NCBI RefSeq assembly: GCF_029784155.1
Contig: NC_073692.1
Location: 19,036,126 to 19,100,125 of the forward strand
Reading direction: 5' to 3'
Origin: Uranotaenia lowii
Lineage: Eukaryota > Arthropoda > Insecta > Diptera > Culicidae
DNA length: 64,000 nt
The stretch's first letter is position 1. The number at the start of each line of letters is the position of its first letter. Shown here one piece after another: positions 37,600 to 51,395 of the stretch. The position numbers and the translations under genes are program-made. Under the pieces are notes generated by a model. That model was not told the DNA's origin. It worked only from the letters and a program-made list of their open reading frames with translations, and ran no database searches.

Positions 37600-40520
37600 T
37601 AAAAATTTAAAAAAATACAAAAATTACAAACATTACAAAAATGACAGAAATGACCAAAAGGACTTAAAATAACGAAAATGACAAAAATATTAAAAAAAAA
37701 ATTAGAAAAACTGAAAAATTTAAAATAAAAAATATAAAAATGCATGACAAAAATGTTCAAAACGCAAAAAAATTTAAAAAAATGACAAAATTGAAAATAA
37801 AAAATATAAAAATGTATGACAAAAATGTTCAAAACGAAAAAAATGGTAAAAAATGACAAAAAATGGCAAATAAAATAAACATAAATACCACAAATTGCAA
37901 AAAATAACAAAAATGGCAACAGTGCCCGAAATAACAAAAACGAAAAAAAAAAATGACAAAAATGACAAAAATGACAAAATGTCAAAAATGGAAAAACTGG
38001 CAAAAACTACAAAAATTTCAAAAAAAGTGACAAAAATGAAAAAAAAACTAAAATTATTTAAATGACAAAAATTATTAAAGGATGAACATAGAAAAATGGA
38101 AAAAAATGGCCTTTATAGCAAAATGGACAAAAATGACAAGATGGACAAAATGACAAAAATAAAAAAAATCACAAAAATGGCAAAAATGACCAAAATAAAA
38201 AAAAAAAAAAACGACAGAAATTACAAAAATTACAAAAATGACACAAATCACAAAAATGACAACCAAATTTACAAAAAAAACAAACATTACAAAAATGCAA
38301 AAATAACAAAAATAAAAAAAATAACTAAAATTACATAAATTACATGACTGACACATATGACATATATGTATGACAAAAATGACAATAATGACAATATGAC
38401 GAAAATTACGAAAATGGTTGAAATGACACAAATGACAAAAACGACAAAAACGAAAAAAAAATGACAAAAGTGGCAAAAATGACAATAATGACCAAAAAGA
38501 AAAAAATGACAAAAAATGACAAAAATGACAAAAATGATAAAAATGGCAAAAATGACAAAAATGACAAAAATGATTTAAATGACTTATATGACTGAAATGA
38601 CAAAAATGACTTGAATGATTTGAATGACTAAAATGACTAAAATGACTAAAATGACTAAAATGGCTAAATGACAAAAATGACAATAATAACAAAGATGACA
38701 AAAGTTACAAAAATGACCAAAATTGAAATAATCATGATGACAAAATGATCAAAATGACAAAAGTTCCCAAAATGACAAAAATCACAAAAATAACAAAATT
38801 TCCCAAACATACCAAAATAACAAAAATGGTCAAAATGGCCAAAATGACCAAAATAACAAAAATAACGGAAATTACAAAATTGACTAGAATGTTGAAAATG
38901 ACAAAAATGAAAACAATGACAAAAATTACAAAAGCAACAAAAAATCAAAAATTACAAAAATTACAAAATTGCAGAATTTTCAAAAATAACAAAAATTACA
39001 AAAATGACAATAATGACAAAAATTATAAAAATTACGATAATGACAAAAATGACAAAAAATGACAAAAATGACAAGAACGACAAAAATGACAAAAATTACA
39101 AAAATGACAAAAATGTCAACTATGCCAAAAATGTCGAATATTACAAAAATTATATAAATGACATTTTTTTTGACAAAAAATGACAAACATGAAAAAAATG
39201 ACGAAAATGACAAAAATGACAAAAATGACAAAAATGACAAAAATGACAAAAATGACAAAAATGACAAAAATGACAAAAATGACAAAAATGACAAAAATGA
39301 CAAAAATGACAAAAATGACAAAAATGACAAAAATGACTAAAATGACTAAAATGACAAAAATTACAAAAATGATAAAATGACAAAAATGACAAAAATGATA
39401 AAATGACTTATATGACCAAAATGACCAAAATGACTGAAATGACTAAAATGACTAAAATGACCGAAGTGTCAAAAATGACAAAAATGACAAAAATGACAAA
39501 AATGACAAAAATGACAAAAATGACAAAAATGACAAAAATGACAAAAATGACAAAAATGACAAAAATGACAAAAATGACAAAAATGACAAAAATGACAAAA
39601 ATGACAAAAATGACAAAAATGACAAAAATGACAAAAATGACAAAAATGACAATAATGACAAAAATGACCAAAATGACCAAAATGACTAAAATGACTAAAA
39701 TGACTAAAATGACTAAACTGGCATAAAGTGACAAAAATGACAAAAATTACAAAATGACAAAAATGACAAAAACGACCAAAATGACCAAAATGACCAAAAT
39801 GACCAAAATGACAAAAATGAAAAAGATGAAAAAGATGAAAAAGATGACAAAAATGACAAAAATTAACAAAAATAGCCTATATGGCCAAAATGACAAACAT
39901 AAAAAAAATACAAAAATGACAAAAGTAACAAGAATCACAAAATTGACGAGAATGTCAAAAATGACACAAATGACTACAATGAAGATATTTACTAAAAAAA
40001 AAACAACCAAAAATCAAAAATAACAAAAATTACAAAATTACAAAAATTTTGATTACTTACAAAAATTACAAAAAAGACAAAATGACAAAAATCACGAAAA
40101 TTACAAAATTTTTGAAGTGTTATGAAAATGACTTAAATGACAAAAATTTGAATAATAACAAAAATTACAAAAATAACAAAAAATTACAAACTTGATAAAA
40201 ATAACAAGAACGACAAAAAGACAAACATTACAAAAATGACAAAAATGACAAATTCACAAAAGGACAACTATGCCAAAAATGACAAAAATGAGAAAAATGA
40301 GCAAAATGACAAAAATGTCGAATATTACAAAAATTATGAAATAACAAAAAAAAAAAAAAAAATTACAATAATGACAAAATGACCGATATGATAAAAATAT
40401 CAAAAAATGACAAAATGAGAAAAATGATAATCATGACAAAAATAGCAAAAATGACAAAAATAACAAAAACTGACAAAAATGACAAAAATGACAAAAATGA
40501 CAAAAATTGCAAAAATGACT
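37600..40520 (+). repeat. Degenerate TGACAAAAA array with homogeneous cores
   Basis: About 2.9 kb of words related to TGACAAAAA. Most units carry changes (TTACAAAAA, TAACAAAAA, TGGCAAAAA, TGACTAAAA, TGACCAAAA). Two cores are almost perfect: about 39194-39337 and 39468-39650. Purine changes cluster in runs, for example TGACTAAAA at 38630-38665 and TGACCAAAA at 39773-39808, as expected from local unit amplification. Reading frames here are not genes. Confidence 0.92.
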
Positions 40521-40793
40521 AGATCTTGAAAGTGAAAGGTTATGCAAGGGCAATGAGGGGTTGAGGTACGTTCAGTTTGCAAGATATTGAGTTGAAAATC
40601 TTTGGATATCTTAGTCAAATATTAAGTTATGAACTAGTTAGAATAAAAAAGCGATCCGAAAATGTTCGGTTTTTGGATTATTGCCGCCTCAAACTTCATA
40701 GTGCAGTGGCCAGTATTATCTTATGTTGGGAAAGAGAATTGGAAACGAGAAACTATTTTTTTTTATTTTCCTACTGCGTGATGACATACACAC

Positions 40794-41611
40794 TAGACTG
40801 AGTCGATTTGGGGTCATCTTGGAATTTCTCAAACCCTGGGGTCTAAAAAGCTTCGTATTGGTCCAAAACTCATCCATGATATTTTGCAAAATTTTTAAGT
40901 AACGTTTACATGAGTAAATTTGAACTTATAGGTTTGTATGGGAAAATTTAATATTTTGTACTGAAAAATCAACATCTTTTTTGTTTCGTCTGTGGAACCG
41001 AGCCAGCTTATGGTTTTTATGCCAATTTATGAAATTCCTAAAGGAAATATTCCGCTGAACAACTTTGTCGAAGGCCGTAACTTCGTATCTTATTAGGTAA
41101 AAAAGTTATTAGCTGTTTAACAGAGGTATATCTTTTCGCATTGATTAACAATAAATTAAATTGACATCACTGCTTGAGCCTCGCGAAGTGTTCCATGGAA
41201 AGTAGTCACGCAATACCTCGCTAGGAACTTTGCAGGGATGTCAATTAAATTTATTGTTTATCAGTGCGAAAAGACATACCCCTGTTAAACAGCTAATAAC
41301 TCATTTTACTTATAAGATACGAAGTTACTGTCTTGAACAAAGTTGTTCAGCGGACAATTTCCTTTAGGAATTTTATAAATTGGCATAAAAACCATAAGCT
41401 GGCTCGGGTCCACAGACGAAACAAAAGTGATGTTGATTTTTCAGTACAAAATATTCAATTTTCCCATACAAACCTAAAAGTTCAAATTTACTCATGTAAA
41501 CGTTACTTAAAAATTTGGCAAAAAATCATGGATGAGTTTTAGACCAATACAAAGCTTTTTAGACCCCAGGGTTTGAGAAATTTCAAAATGACCCCAAATC
41601 GACTCAGTCTA
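40794..41611. mobile_element. Intact 818-bp foldback element, ends TAGACTGAGTCGA
   Basis: The element is almost wholly palindromic: arms of about 395 bases read from TAGACTGAGTCGATTTGGGG inwards and from the right end inwards, with only a short loop near 41200. Perfect 8-bp target duplications ATACACAC flank it (40786-40793 and 41612-41619). There is no coding capacity. An 8-bp duplication is typical of hAT-superfamily elements and a few others. Three other copies, full or partial, are in the window (21615-21825, 29216-33192, 44605-44690). Confidence 0.93.
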
Positions 41612-41619
41612 ATACACAC

Positions 41620-44600
41620 GCACAACTGGGCAGCTTGGCCAGGGGAAACAACTCAAATCGAATCATCGCATCTGGCGTTCACGTTTCATGCAAATGACGT
41701 TGAAATATTGAGAACTCATGATTGGAGTGAAGCTTGAATTTTGGGTGTAATATAAAACCTTCTAAACACTTAAAATTGCAGGGGAAGGCCATCGGTAATG
41801 AACTTCATATTTGTGTCCTTCATAACCCTATAATAATTTTTTTTTCTCAAGCTTAGACACTGGAAAGCTACTCCCAGTAAAGCTACCCCCAAGCTTAGAC
41901 AGTGGAAAGCAGTAGTTGCCGTAAGCCTAAATTCTACATCAGAACAAAAGACATAACGGGTTCGTCACTTATGAGGTTATCGATGTTGTGACTCTTGAGT
42001 TGGATGTCCCGTTAAGTCTTGGGGTTTGTTATGGCAAATTTCCTTATCAAACCTTTTTGCCGAATGTCTCATTTGACCTTATCAACGTCAATCTGAAGTC
42101 CTTGGGTTCATCGGCCTAAGATCTCAAACCTCATTTTTCTCGTATTGATTTTGTTGTAAATAAATTGTTTTAACACAGTTGACAATGTTCAAGAGTAAAA
42201 ATCACTCTGACAAAACGATCAATCCCAGCAACTTTGAGTGCACTCCACCAGCGATCAATGGAGATCTTGCTTACACTACTTAGCACTCGATAGAAGTCGA
42301 ACCTTTATTGCTTCTCATGGAGGTACTAAGTAAAATCAAATCTATTCACAACAGCGTCTAATCGTCGTCAACGATTGGTTTATTTTTCCAACTCACCTCC
42401 GGACGACGGATTTAGAACTCACGTCACGATTTATTAGCGATACCTACCCATAACAAATATCAACAATATCATCGGGGCTGCAGCTTGTGAGGTGGAATTC
42501 ATTAGGAACAGGCATTCTGTTTGGGATTAGGGTCAAGTGGAGAGTATGCTGTTTGTTATCAGAGGAAAACAATCTGATTTGTGATACCATATGGCGGAAC
42601 ACGTTCCTTCCCTACTTTGAAACATCCAGATGTTTTTTTCCCTCAATTTTTTGTGTCTTTGTGGCGTTTAACGTCCTCTGTAGTTGAAAGATTTGCAAGA
42701 TATGTTTGATTTTTTTTTTTGTGGAACTAATAGAACTTATACATACATACTTACTGATGAGAGAGTCAGCCGCATTTAGAGAAGGAAAATTATTCATTAA
42801 AATCTTTGTATTACAATTAAAAATTTACAGTTCTAACTGGTAGTGTCATATCTTAAGCACGTAAGAAGTTCGAGCCTAAATACTGCACGATGTACTGACT
42901 ACATTTTGATCATTCCAAAATTATGACTTCTCAAAGCTCCAGATGGTATGTAAATAGTAAATGCGATTTTCCCATAATCGCTCCAGGATCGTAAAATAAT
43001 AATGAAGAAATGTGAGAAACGTTTACTACTCCAGCTGCTACTGTAACGAAGCAGCAACTCGTCAATAGTTGAATACTATAGTTTACAGCCGACAGCTTTA
43101 GGTTATTATAGAGTTATTTTGCTTCATGGGATGACGATGACATTGAGATTCTACCGAGACAGAAGATCTCCACCGTTTAGATGCCAGCAACGGTCTGGTA
43201 GCATTTTTTTTCCTCAACCTCTATGATAATTACTCTAATTGATCAATTGCTGCCGGTTGAACTGGGTTCAGAGATTCTTGGGGATCGGTCCATCAAACGC
43301 AATTGGCATATGTTTGCAAATAGCTGTAGGCCCAAATATGGTCGACAATGAGCTTGTGTGTAGGCAATTTTGGCGAGACGGAAATCTTAGAAGCCATCAA
43401 CATTATCCAAGCTAAGTAGAATCATACTTACACGCTTATTCTGAATTGCATCCGTCATTGCCGAGCAAGTGACATCTGTATTTATGGGTCAATTTGAATC
43501 TATCCGAGACTATCGATTTTGGATCTATCTTTTGCAACAACTGGTCGCCATCTGAGGGAGCGGTGCAGATCAGTCATCAATCAACTGCCAATCGGTCAAA
43601 TACGGGGCGCCGCGATTAGTTCGTGAGAAACCAAGCTGATTGCAAAATATGAGATTGGCAACATTTTTGCTTGTAAAGAGTTGACGAGTTGACAGAAGCC
43701 TTTTTCGGAACAGACGTTAGAGATCTATGGAACGAATTCTCAACGAACTGACACAATTTCACCAACAACAACCAGCACAGCCGACAACCATAATCGCTTC
43801 CAATCGAAATGCGTTCTGTTCAATGTCCTACATAGGATTTTCACTTTCAATGGACCACATCTCAATGGCACTTGCCGTTCAATCGATGGGGTTCAACCAA
43901 CCGCGATACATAAGCAAAGTTCCATAGTGTTTTGCATACCTACCGAATAAGAGTCAGTCATTGACTATGGGTACTGGGTAGGTTTTCATAAGTAGGTACG
44001 TTTACATCTCCGTTAGTGGAGACGATTAGTTTCCCCCCCTTCGGTAAAATGCACCAAATGAGCTCCAGTCGATTAATTACAAGTCGCTGTCGATTTCCAC
44101 CGAAAGCGAATCGGTTTCGCAGTTCCTTTTCGATATCAGTGGTTCTAAGAAATAGCTTTTTCGTCATTCAGACAACCCCATTAAATTAAGGTTGAAGTCT
44201 TAATCCCAAAACGCTTCGTGTAGTATGACATTTTGTTAATTTAAATCATGCAAAGAATGTTAAAGAATCTGACAATCTAACCCTAATTTTTTTTCGAAAG
44301 GCCAAATTATGATAAATGGTTTGGTTGAATATTTTTGTGATTTCATCACAAAAATGGCTGAAGTTTTTGAGTGTCTGCTTTTTTTCTGGAACTGTCCCTT
44401 TTTCCCGTGTAAGATTGTGGATGCCCTTAGGTATTGGAACAAATCTGGCTGCTAACATAATTGCATAAAAAAATGATAGTAAGAAACTTAAACTTCAAAT
44501 AGTTTTAGCTCAATCTCATATATTTAGGTTCATCGGAGATGTCTAAGAGAGTCTAAAGCAGCTTCCAAATGTTGGTGGTTATAATGAGCAAGGTTTTTTA
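41620..44600. other. Unique non-coding sequence
   Basis: No repeat and no supported exon. An ATG frame at 43727-43927 (66 codons, starting MERILNELTQFHQQQ) has a glutamine-rich start, but it lacks splice sites and recognisable domains. 42150-44150 is GC-richer and could contain intronic regulatory DNA. Confidence 0.45.
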
Positions 44601-44604
44601 TTGG

Positions 44605-44690
44605 TAGGTTGAGTCGATTTAGGATAATTTTTGAATTTCTCCAACTCTGGGGTCAAAATGCTTCGTTTTGGTTTGAAACTCATCCAAAAA
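44605..44690 (+). mobile_element. Fragment of the foldback element left arm
   Basis: TAGGTTGAGTCGATTTAGG followed by TTTGAATTTCTCCAACTCTGGGGTC matches the left end of the 40794-41611 element for about 85 bases, then stops. Confidence 0.7.
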
Positions 44691-44756
44691 ATGAAAAATT
44701 CCAATGCCTATTAAGTAAATTTTTGTGCCGAAAATGCGTTAACGAAATGGACTGGA

Positions 44757-45750
44757 ATCACAAAATTGACAAAATTGTCAAAATTGACGAAATTTTTGTC
44801 CAAAGGGACAAAGGGACAAATTGACATCATGGACAAAAATGACAAAATCCAAAAAAAAATATAAAATTGACAAAATTGATGAAACAGAAAAACTGTACAA
44901 ATTGACCGTTTTGGTCAATCGACAAAATTGAATATACAAAATAAACAAAATTGAAAAAATTGACAAAATAGACGAAATCGACAAAAATGACAAAAATGAC
45001 CAAAATGACAAAAATTACAAAATAAAAAAAACTAAAAAAATGACAAAACATATTGACAAAATTGATGAAACCGACAAAATTTTCCAAATTGACAAATTTG
45101 AAAAAAAAATTGACAAGCTTGACAAAGATTCTATATTGACAAAATTGAAAATAAATTGATAAGGTCGTCATAAATGACATATTTGACATTGACAAAATTG
45201 ACAAAATTCACAAAATTGATAAACTTAAAAAATGGAAAAAAAACCAGAAAAAATGACAAAATTGTCAAAATTGTTGAAATCGGATAAATTGACAAAATTG
45301 ACAAAATCAACAATATTGACCAAATTTACGGAAGTCACAACATTCACAAAATTCAGAAAATTAAAAAATCGAAAAAATTAAAAAAAAAAGACAGAAAGAC
45401 AAAAATGAGAAAAATGACAAAAATGGGAAGTATGACAAAGTTGACCAAAATTTTAAAATTATCATGATTGACAAATAATGACAAAAGTCACAAAAATGAC
45501 AAAATGAAAAAAGATAAAAAAAATCACAAAAAATTTTGACAAAATTTATGAAACCGATAAAATTTTCCAAATTGACGATTTTGGACAAATTGACTAAATT
45601 TACAAAATTAAAAATAAAATAACAAACTTGACTAAATTGTCTTTATTGACAAAATTAAAAATAAATTGCCAAATTGACATCTAGATTGACAAATTTGACA
45701 AAAATGGAAAAATGACAAAATTGAAAGTATTGATATTTCAAATTTGTCAA
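44757..45750 (+). repeat. Degenerate satellite, sub-family unit TTGACAAAA
   Basis: A 1-kb block dominated by AAAATTGACAAAATTGAC-type units. Relative to TGACAAAAA the base pair before GACAA is TT rather than AT. Blocks with ATGACAAAA also occur (about 44975-45015 and 45400-45425). Many units have decayed. Confidence 0.88.
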
Positions 45751-48700
45751 AACTTTTAAAATCTATAGTTGAACCGTATTTTGTACCCTATGTTGCTGCA
45801 TCGTATTTTACTTTAGCATTTGTAATTTTGCCCAATTATTTTTTTCAATATATTCGTTTCCTCCACTGCAGAGGTTGAATTATTTTAAACACATGGTTAG
45901 GCATTTTTTAATAAATTGTATTCTTTATTTTTATATTTCTTCCATTTCAAAGTTACCATATGATGTGATTCCAAAAAGAGTAACTTGAGTGAGATTATAA
46001 TGTCATAAAAACGGGACCATACAAGATATTCCAGAATCTAGTCATTCAAAAATCTCCAATATGAAAACAAGGATTATTTCAAAATACTTTTATCCTCTTT
46101 ATAATCAATTTTGAATCTTGATTTTTTTTAATTCATTTTAGGTTTACTGCGCTTGAAATTCTTTAATCATTATTCAGAATTTGTAAATCTATCATCTATC
46201 ATCAGACTTCAATCCACTATCAAGTATATTAAATCGTTTTTTTTTTTCTAATGCCAGTACATTATTCGACAATATCCTTGCCGGCTGATTGTTTCCATCA
46301 TGCTTTGTCTTGTGATAGGATATGGGATATGTTTTTTTTAGTTTCTTTCAGACATATGCGCAATGCGGTTGCGCTGAGAGGAAAAAGCCAGTTATTGGAA
46401 AGCTTGTTAATGTCGTTCCGGCATAGAATCTTATACCGATAATTCCACCTCCAGGGAAGTCTATTATTGGAGTAGAGTCTGATTTGTGGGTGCGCTTGTT
46501 TTCCAATGTCGTCTTGAAAGATTTAAGGATAATATGTCACATTTATGTGACATGATTTGTTTTATTGACACAAATGAGTTTTTTTTTTATTGCATATATT
46601 TTTTCGCACTCGATTGTTAAAATCTAATCTATATAGTAATTCGTTAAAACTTGGTGAATGCAACCTAAATAAAGCGATTTATACCATCTTAAGTAAACCT
46701 TTTGAAGGCATTTAAAAAACAGAATAATCTAAAAATAAAGTGCTCGCTTTCAAAGTATAAACAGTACAGAATGACACTTTCAACAATTCAATTGAAGGTT
46801 GGGTGTATCGTGGCGGATAAACGATTTAGCGCGCAGATCAATAGCGCAAAGTCACTAATAAACGGGGGGCGTTCGTCGTCGATCGCCTCGTGAATGGAAG
46901 ATCACATTTTCGATGAGCGTTTGCACTAATAACAATTTAAGTATCGGATTTATCTGCCACACAGTGTTGCGGCCGCTTATGAATGAGCACGTGTGTTTGT
47001 GTGTCTGTTTAAAAACAGCGTCAAGCGTAAAGCTAAGCTGTTCATTCGCGGCTCAAGGGATCGACCATTTTTTCGAGGCCGGCGAGAGGGGTCTGTTTAC
47101 ATGTGAATATGATATCATTGCAAAGTAAACAAATACACTTGGCTGTTTGGGTTGGGGCTTTGTACAGAGTCGATTTTAACGTTGTTGTTTTTATTATCGC
47201 CTCAACTTTGGAGAGCTTTTGGAAAAATCAATAAATGGCAAGAACGCGCTTTGTGAGACCGATCAGTATTTTTTTCCTCATTTTTAAAGAACCAACACTG
47301 CCCGCTCTCCTAATGGAAATTTTATCGCTAGCTAACTCTGGCCGATGACATAATCGGAAGGTTCCCTACATGGCGCTTCAACACCATTATCGAGTAATGT
47401 TCACAGAATGTAAAATTAATGAATCTGCTAGAGAACATTTAGATAAAAGAACACCTTCAGGCTTAAATGCATGACTTGCCGCAGGCCTACAATCCTGTTT
47501 TGTGTGACATGCTAATTTATTTGAGAAACCTGCCGATATCTTGAAGATATCTATTTAATAATCCAAAAAATGGAGCGGTAGAACACGCTGATGCGATAGA
47601 GCAAACGTAAAAAATCTGTTATCTTAATCTTTGAAAGCACTCCTGAGTAATCTTCCATCAGCTGGGAATTCATAAAAACTAAACTACTGATACGAGATGC
47701 AGATGGTCGAGAAAAAACTAGAAATAAAACCCCAGGGGGCAATCTGACTAGAGATACCCAGTTTTAATTTGAATACCACGCACCTTGACGCAGACTCGAA
47801 GGTGACGACAACTTGTTGAAACTGCTAGTTTTGTTGTTGTTGTTATCGATAGCGACTGGGTTGATTTGACGTTATTAAATAATTCCATGGGACTAAATTT
47901 TACTACGCACACGCTGCTGTGACAACAAATTCTCTTACCATTGTCACGAACTTGACACCTGATCGCGCCTACGTTTCGGATTTTAATACTTCAACAAACT
48001 TCAACATTTTTTTCTTTCTCTTTTTCATCTAATCAAACACATCGAGTGAAGTTCGGTTCGTCTAGGGGTGACAGTTTCGGCTGATGCGACCTTGCACTCT
48101 TGCGGAAGGTAAACAACAAACAATGGGCAATGGGCGTTCCGGAATTGCTTGCTGCCTGGAGTGCAGCCAAAGGAGGTGCGTCGTTTATGGCGGCCATCAT
48201 GAGTTTGATTGCAACAGCTGGCTGGGCTGGCCTAATGACCCAATGAGACAAGCGTTGTTAGGTAATCTGTAAGGGTTTAATTCAGATTTTGAGTTTTAGG
48301 AGTTTGAAACCAAATAAGTAGGAATATGTATTCCGAATATTAGACATTACATGGAAAACTGGCCAGAGAATAAAATAAAAATTACATAAGTAATAAAAAT
48401 GAAATAGTTCTCAAAAATGACAAGGATTAATAAAATAGCGAAGAGTATATGTTGAAACTTACGGTTTCCTATCGATTTCTCTGGCATCCGGAACAGCAGC
48501 AGACGATTTCTGCTGCCACGAGCAAAACCAAAACATTGTTTGTTTTGGTTCCCATTGCTGTGTCCAATTCGCAATCGAGAACAATGGATCAATGATTGCT
48601 GATAACAGGTGATGAAGATAAACGCGGTACAAATGTTTACATCATCACACGGTTAAGCGAGACTACTTAAATTGGTTTCGTGGTAACAATACAGAGTTGC

Positions 48701-49220
48701 CAGATATTCTGGGTAAGAGTATCAAAGCACTCATTGAGAAATGAGTACATTCCCGGTTAGGGAATACGAGAAGTGGAAAGTGACAAATAGCTATCGCTAA
48801 TGTAATGGATATTATGCATGCAGAAAAAATCCAAAATATGAGCGCTAATAATCATACCAGCTTTGCCTACCAGCGACACGTCGCATACGTCGCGACGTTG
48901 AAAATAATAACGACGCACCGCAAGTTTCCTAGGATACCTGGAGCACGCGATTGATGGCCTGAAGAAAATGTACAGTAAATAACATAAACAATGTTCGAGT
49001 ACTTCATCGAAATCGCCTACTGGACTGAAAAAAGAAAAACAAACCTGCGAATGACAGAAATCTGGCTAGTAAAAAAGCGTCGCTAGTCCTACTGTCGCTA
49101 TTCAGTTTGGTGCTATACACATAATAGTTGTTTAGAACTTGACGAACAAACCTGAATAAAGATAACTATTCCAAACACTAAGCCTGCTTTGAATTACTCA
49201 TTTCAACAACATAAAAATAA
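45751..49220. other. Unique intronic sequence; DRE-like site at 47844
   Basis: No exon seen. 46690-47250 and 48060-48260 are GC-richer single-copy stretches and candidate regulatory DNA. TATCGATA, the full 8-bp DREF-type palindrome, is at 47844-47851; one copy in this length could be chance. Confidence 0.45.
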
Positions 49221-49221
49221 T

Positions 49222-49824
49222 ATTAATGACAAAAATGACGAAAATGACAAACATGATAGAAATGATAAAATCACAAAAATGACAACAAGGACTAAAATGA
49301 TACAATGACAAAAATAATAAAATGACTTACAAAAATTACAAAAATTACAAAACAACAACAACAAAAATGACTAAAATCACAAAAAAGGCAAAAATGACAA
49401 AAATGACAAAAATGACAAAAATGACAAAAATGACAAAAATGACAAAAATGACAAAAATGACAAAAATGACAAAAATGACAAAAATGACAAAAATGACAAA
49501 AATGACAAAAATGACAAAAATGACAAAAATGACAAAAATGACAAAAATGACAAAAATGGCAAAAATGACAAAATTGACAAAAATGACAAAATTGACAAAT
49601 TTGACAAAATAGACATAAATTACAAAAATGACAAAAATGACAAAAATGACAAAAATGACAAAAAATGACAAAAATGACAAAAATGACAAAAATGACAAAA
49701 ATGACAAAAATGACAAAAATAACAAAAATGACAAAAATGACAAAAATGACAAAAATGACACAAATGACAAAAATGACAAAAATGACAAAAAATGTCAAGA
49801 ATGACAAAAATGACAAAATTGACA
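49222..49824 (+). repeat. TGACAAAAA satellite, left flank of the array
   Basis: Degenerate units to 49385, then a homogeneous TGACAAAAA run at about 49395-49560, TTGACAAA variants at 49568-49612, and another TGACAAAAA run to 49815. Confidence 0.92.
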
Positions 49825-51395
49825 AAAAGACAAAAAAGACAAAAAAGACAAAAAAGACAAAAAAGACAAAAAAGACAAAAAAGACAAAAAAGACAAAAAA
49901 GACAAAAAAGACAAAAAAGACAAAAAAGACAAAAAAGACAAAAAGACAAAAAAGACAAAGAAGACAAAAAAGACAAAAAAGACAAAAAAGACAAAAAAGA
50001 CAAAAAGACAAAAAAGACAAAAAAGACAAAAAAGACAAAAAAGACAAAAAAGACAAAAAAGACAAAAAAGACAAAAAGACAAAAAAGACAAAAAAGACAA
50101 AAAAGACAAAAAAGACAAAAAAGACAAAAAAGACAAAAAAGACAAAAAAGACAAAAAAGACAAAAAAGACAAAAAAGACAAAAAAGACAAAAAAGACAAA
50201 AAAGACAAAAAAGACAAAAAGACAAAAAAGACAAAAAAGACAAAAAAGACAAAAAAGACAAAAAAGACAAAAAAGACAAAAAAGACAAAAAAGACAAAAA
50301 GACAAAAAAGACAAAAAAGACAAAAAAGACAAAAAAGACAAAAAAGACAAAAAAGACAAAAAAGACAAAAAAGACAAAAAAGACAAAAAAGACAAAAAAG
50401 ACAAAAAAGACAAAAAGACAAAAAAGACAAAAAAGACAAAAAAGACAAAAAAGACAAAAAAGACAAAAAAGACAAAAAAGACAAAAAAGACAAAAAAGAC
50501 AAAAAAGACAAAAAAGACAAAAAAGACAAAAAAGACAAAAAAGACAAAAAAGACAAAAAGACAAAAAAGACAAAAAAGACAAAAAAGACAAAAAAGACAA
50601 AAAAGACAAAAAAGACAAAAAAGACAAAAAAGACAAAAAAGACAAAAAAGACAAAAAAGACAAAAAAGACAAAAAAGACAAAAAAGACAAAAAAGACAAA
50701 AAAGACAAAAAAGACAAAAAAGACAAAAAAGACAAAAAAGACAAAAAAGACAAAAAAGACAAAAAAGACAAAAAAGACAAAAAAGACAAAAAAGACAAAA
50801 AAGACAAAAAAGACAAAAAAGACAAAAAAGACAAAAAAGACAAAAAAGACAAAAAAGACAAAAAAGACAAAAAAGACAAAAAAGACAAAAAAGACAAAAA
50901 AGACAAAAAAGACAAAAAAGACAAAAAAGACAAAAAAGACAAAAAAGACAAAAAAGACAAAAAAGACAAAAAAGACAAAAAAGACAAAAAAGACAAAAAA
51001 GACAAAAAAGACAAAAAAGACAAAAAAGACAAAAAAGACAAAAAAGACAAAAAAGACAAAAAAGACAAAAAAGACAAAAAAGACAAAAAAGACAAAAAAG
51101 ACAAAAAAGACAAAAAAGACAAAAAAGACAAAAAAGACAAAAAAGACAAAAAAGACAAAAAAGACAAAAAAGACAAAAAAGACAAAAAAGACAAAAAAGA
51201 CAAAAAAGACAAAAAAGACAAAAAAGACAAAAAAGACAAAAAAGACAAAAAAGACAAAAAAGACAAAAAAGACAAAAAAGACAAAAAAGACAAAAAAGAC
51301 AAAAAAGACAAAAAAGACAAAAAAAAACAAAAAAGACAAAAAAGACAAAATAGACAAAAAAGACAAAAAAGACAAAAAAGACAAAAAAGACAAAA
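49825..51395 (+). repeat. Homogenised satellite sub-family, unit AGACAAAAA
   Basis: About 1.57 kb of AGACAAAAA, differing from the flanking TGACAAAAA by one base. In the left part, 8-bp units (AGACAAAA) appear about every 65-145 bases. From about 50556 to 51318 some 85 consecutive 9-bp units are identical, broken by one change near 51322 and another near 51350. The switch of sub-family is abrupt at both edges. Frames on either strand (KTK, RQK, FVF, CLF repeats) are artefacts. Confidence 0.96.

Noticed and set aside
43727..43927. 66-codon ATG frame starting MERILNELTQFHQQQ
   Set aside because: No splice sites, no recognised domain, and short enough to arise by chance; kept only as a note in the region entry.
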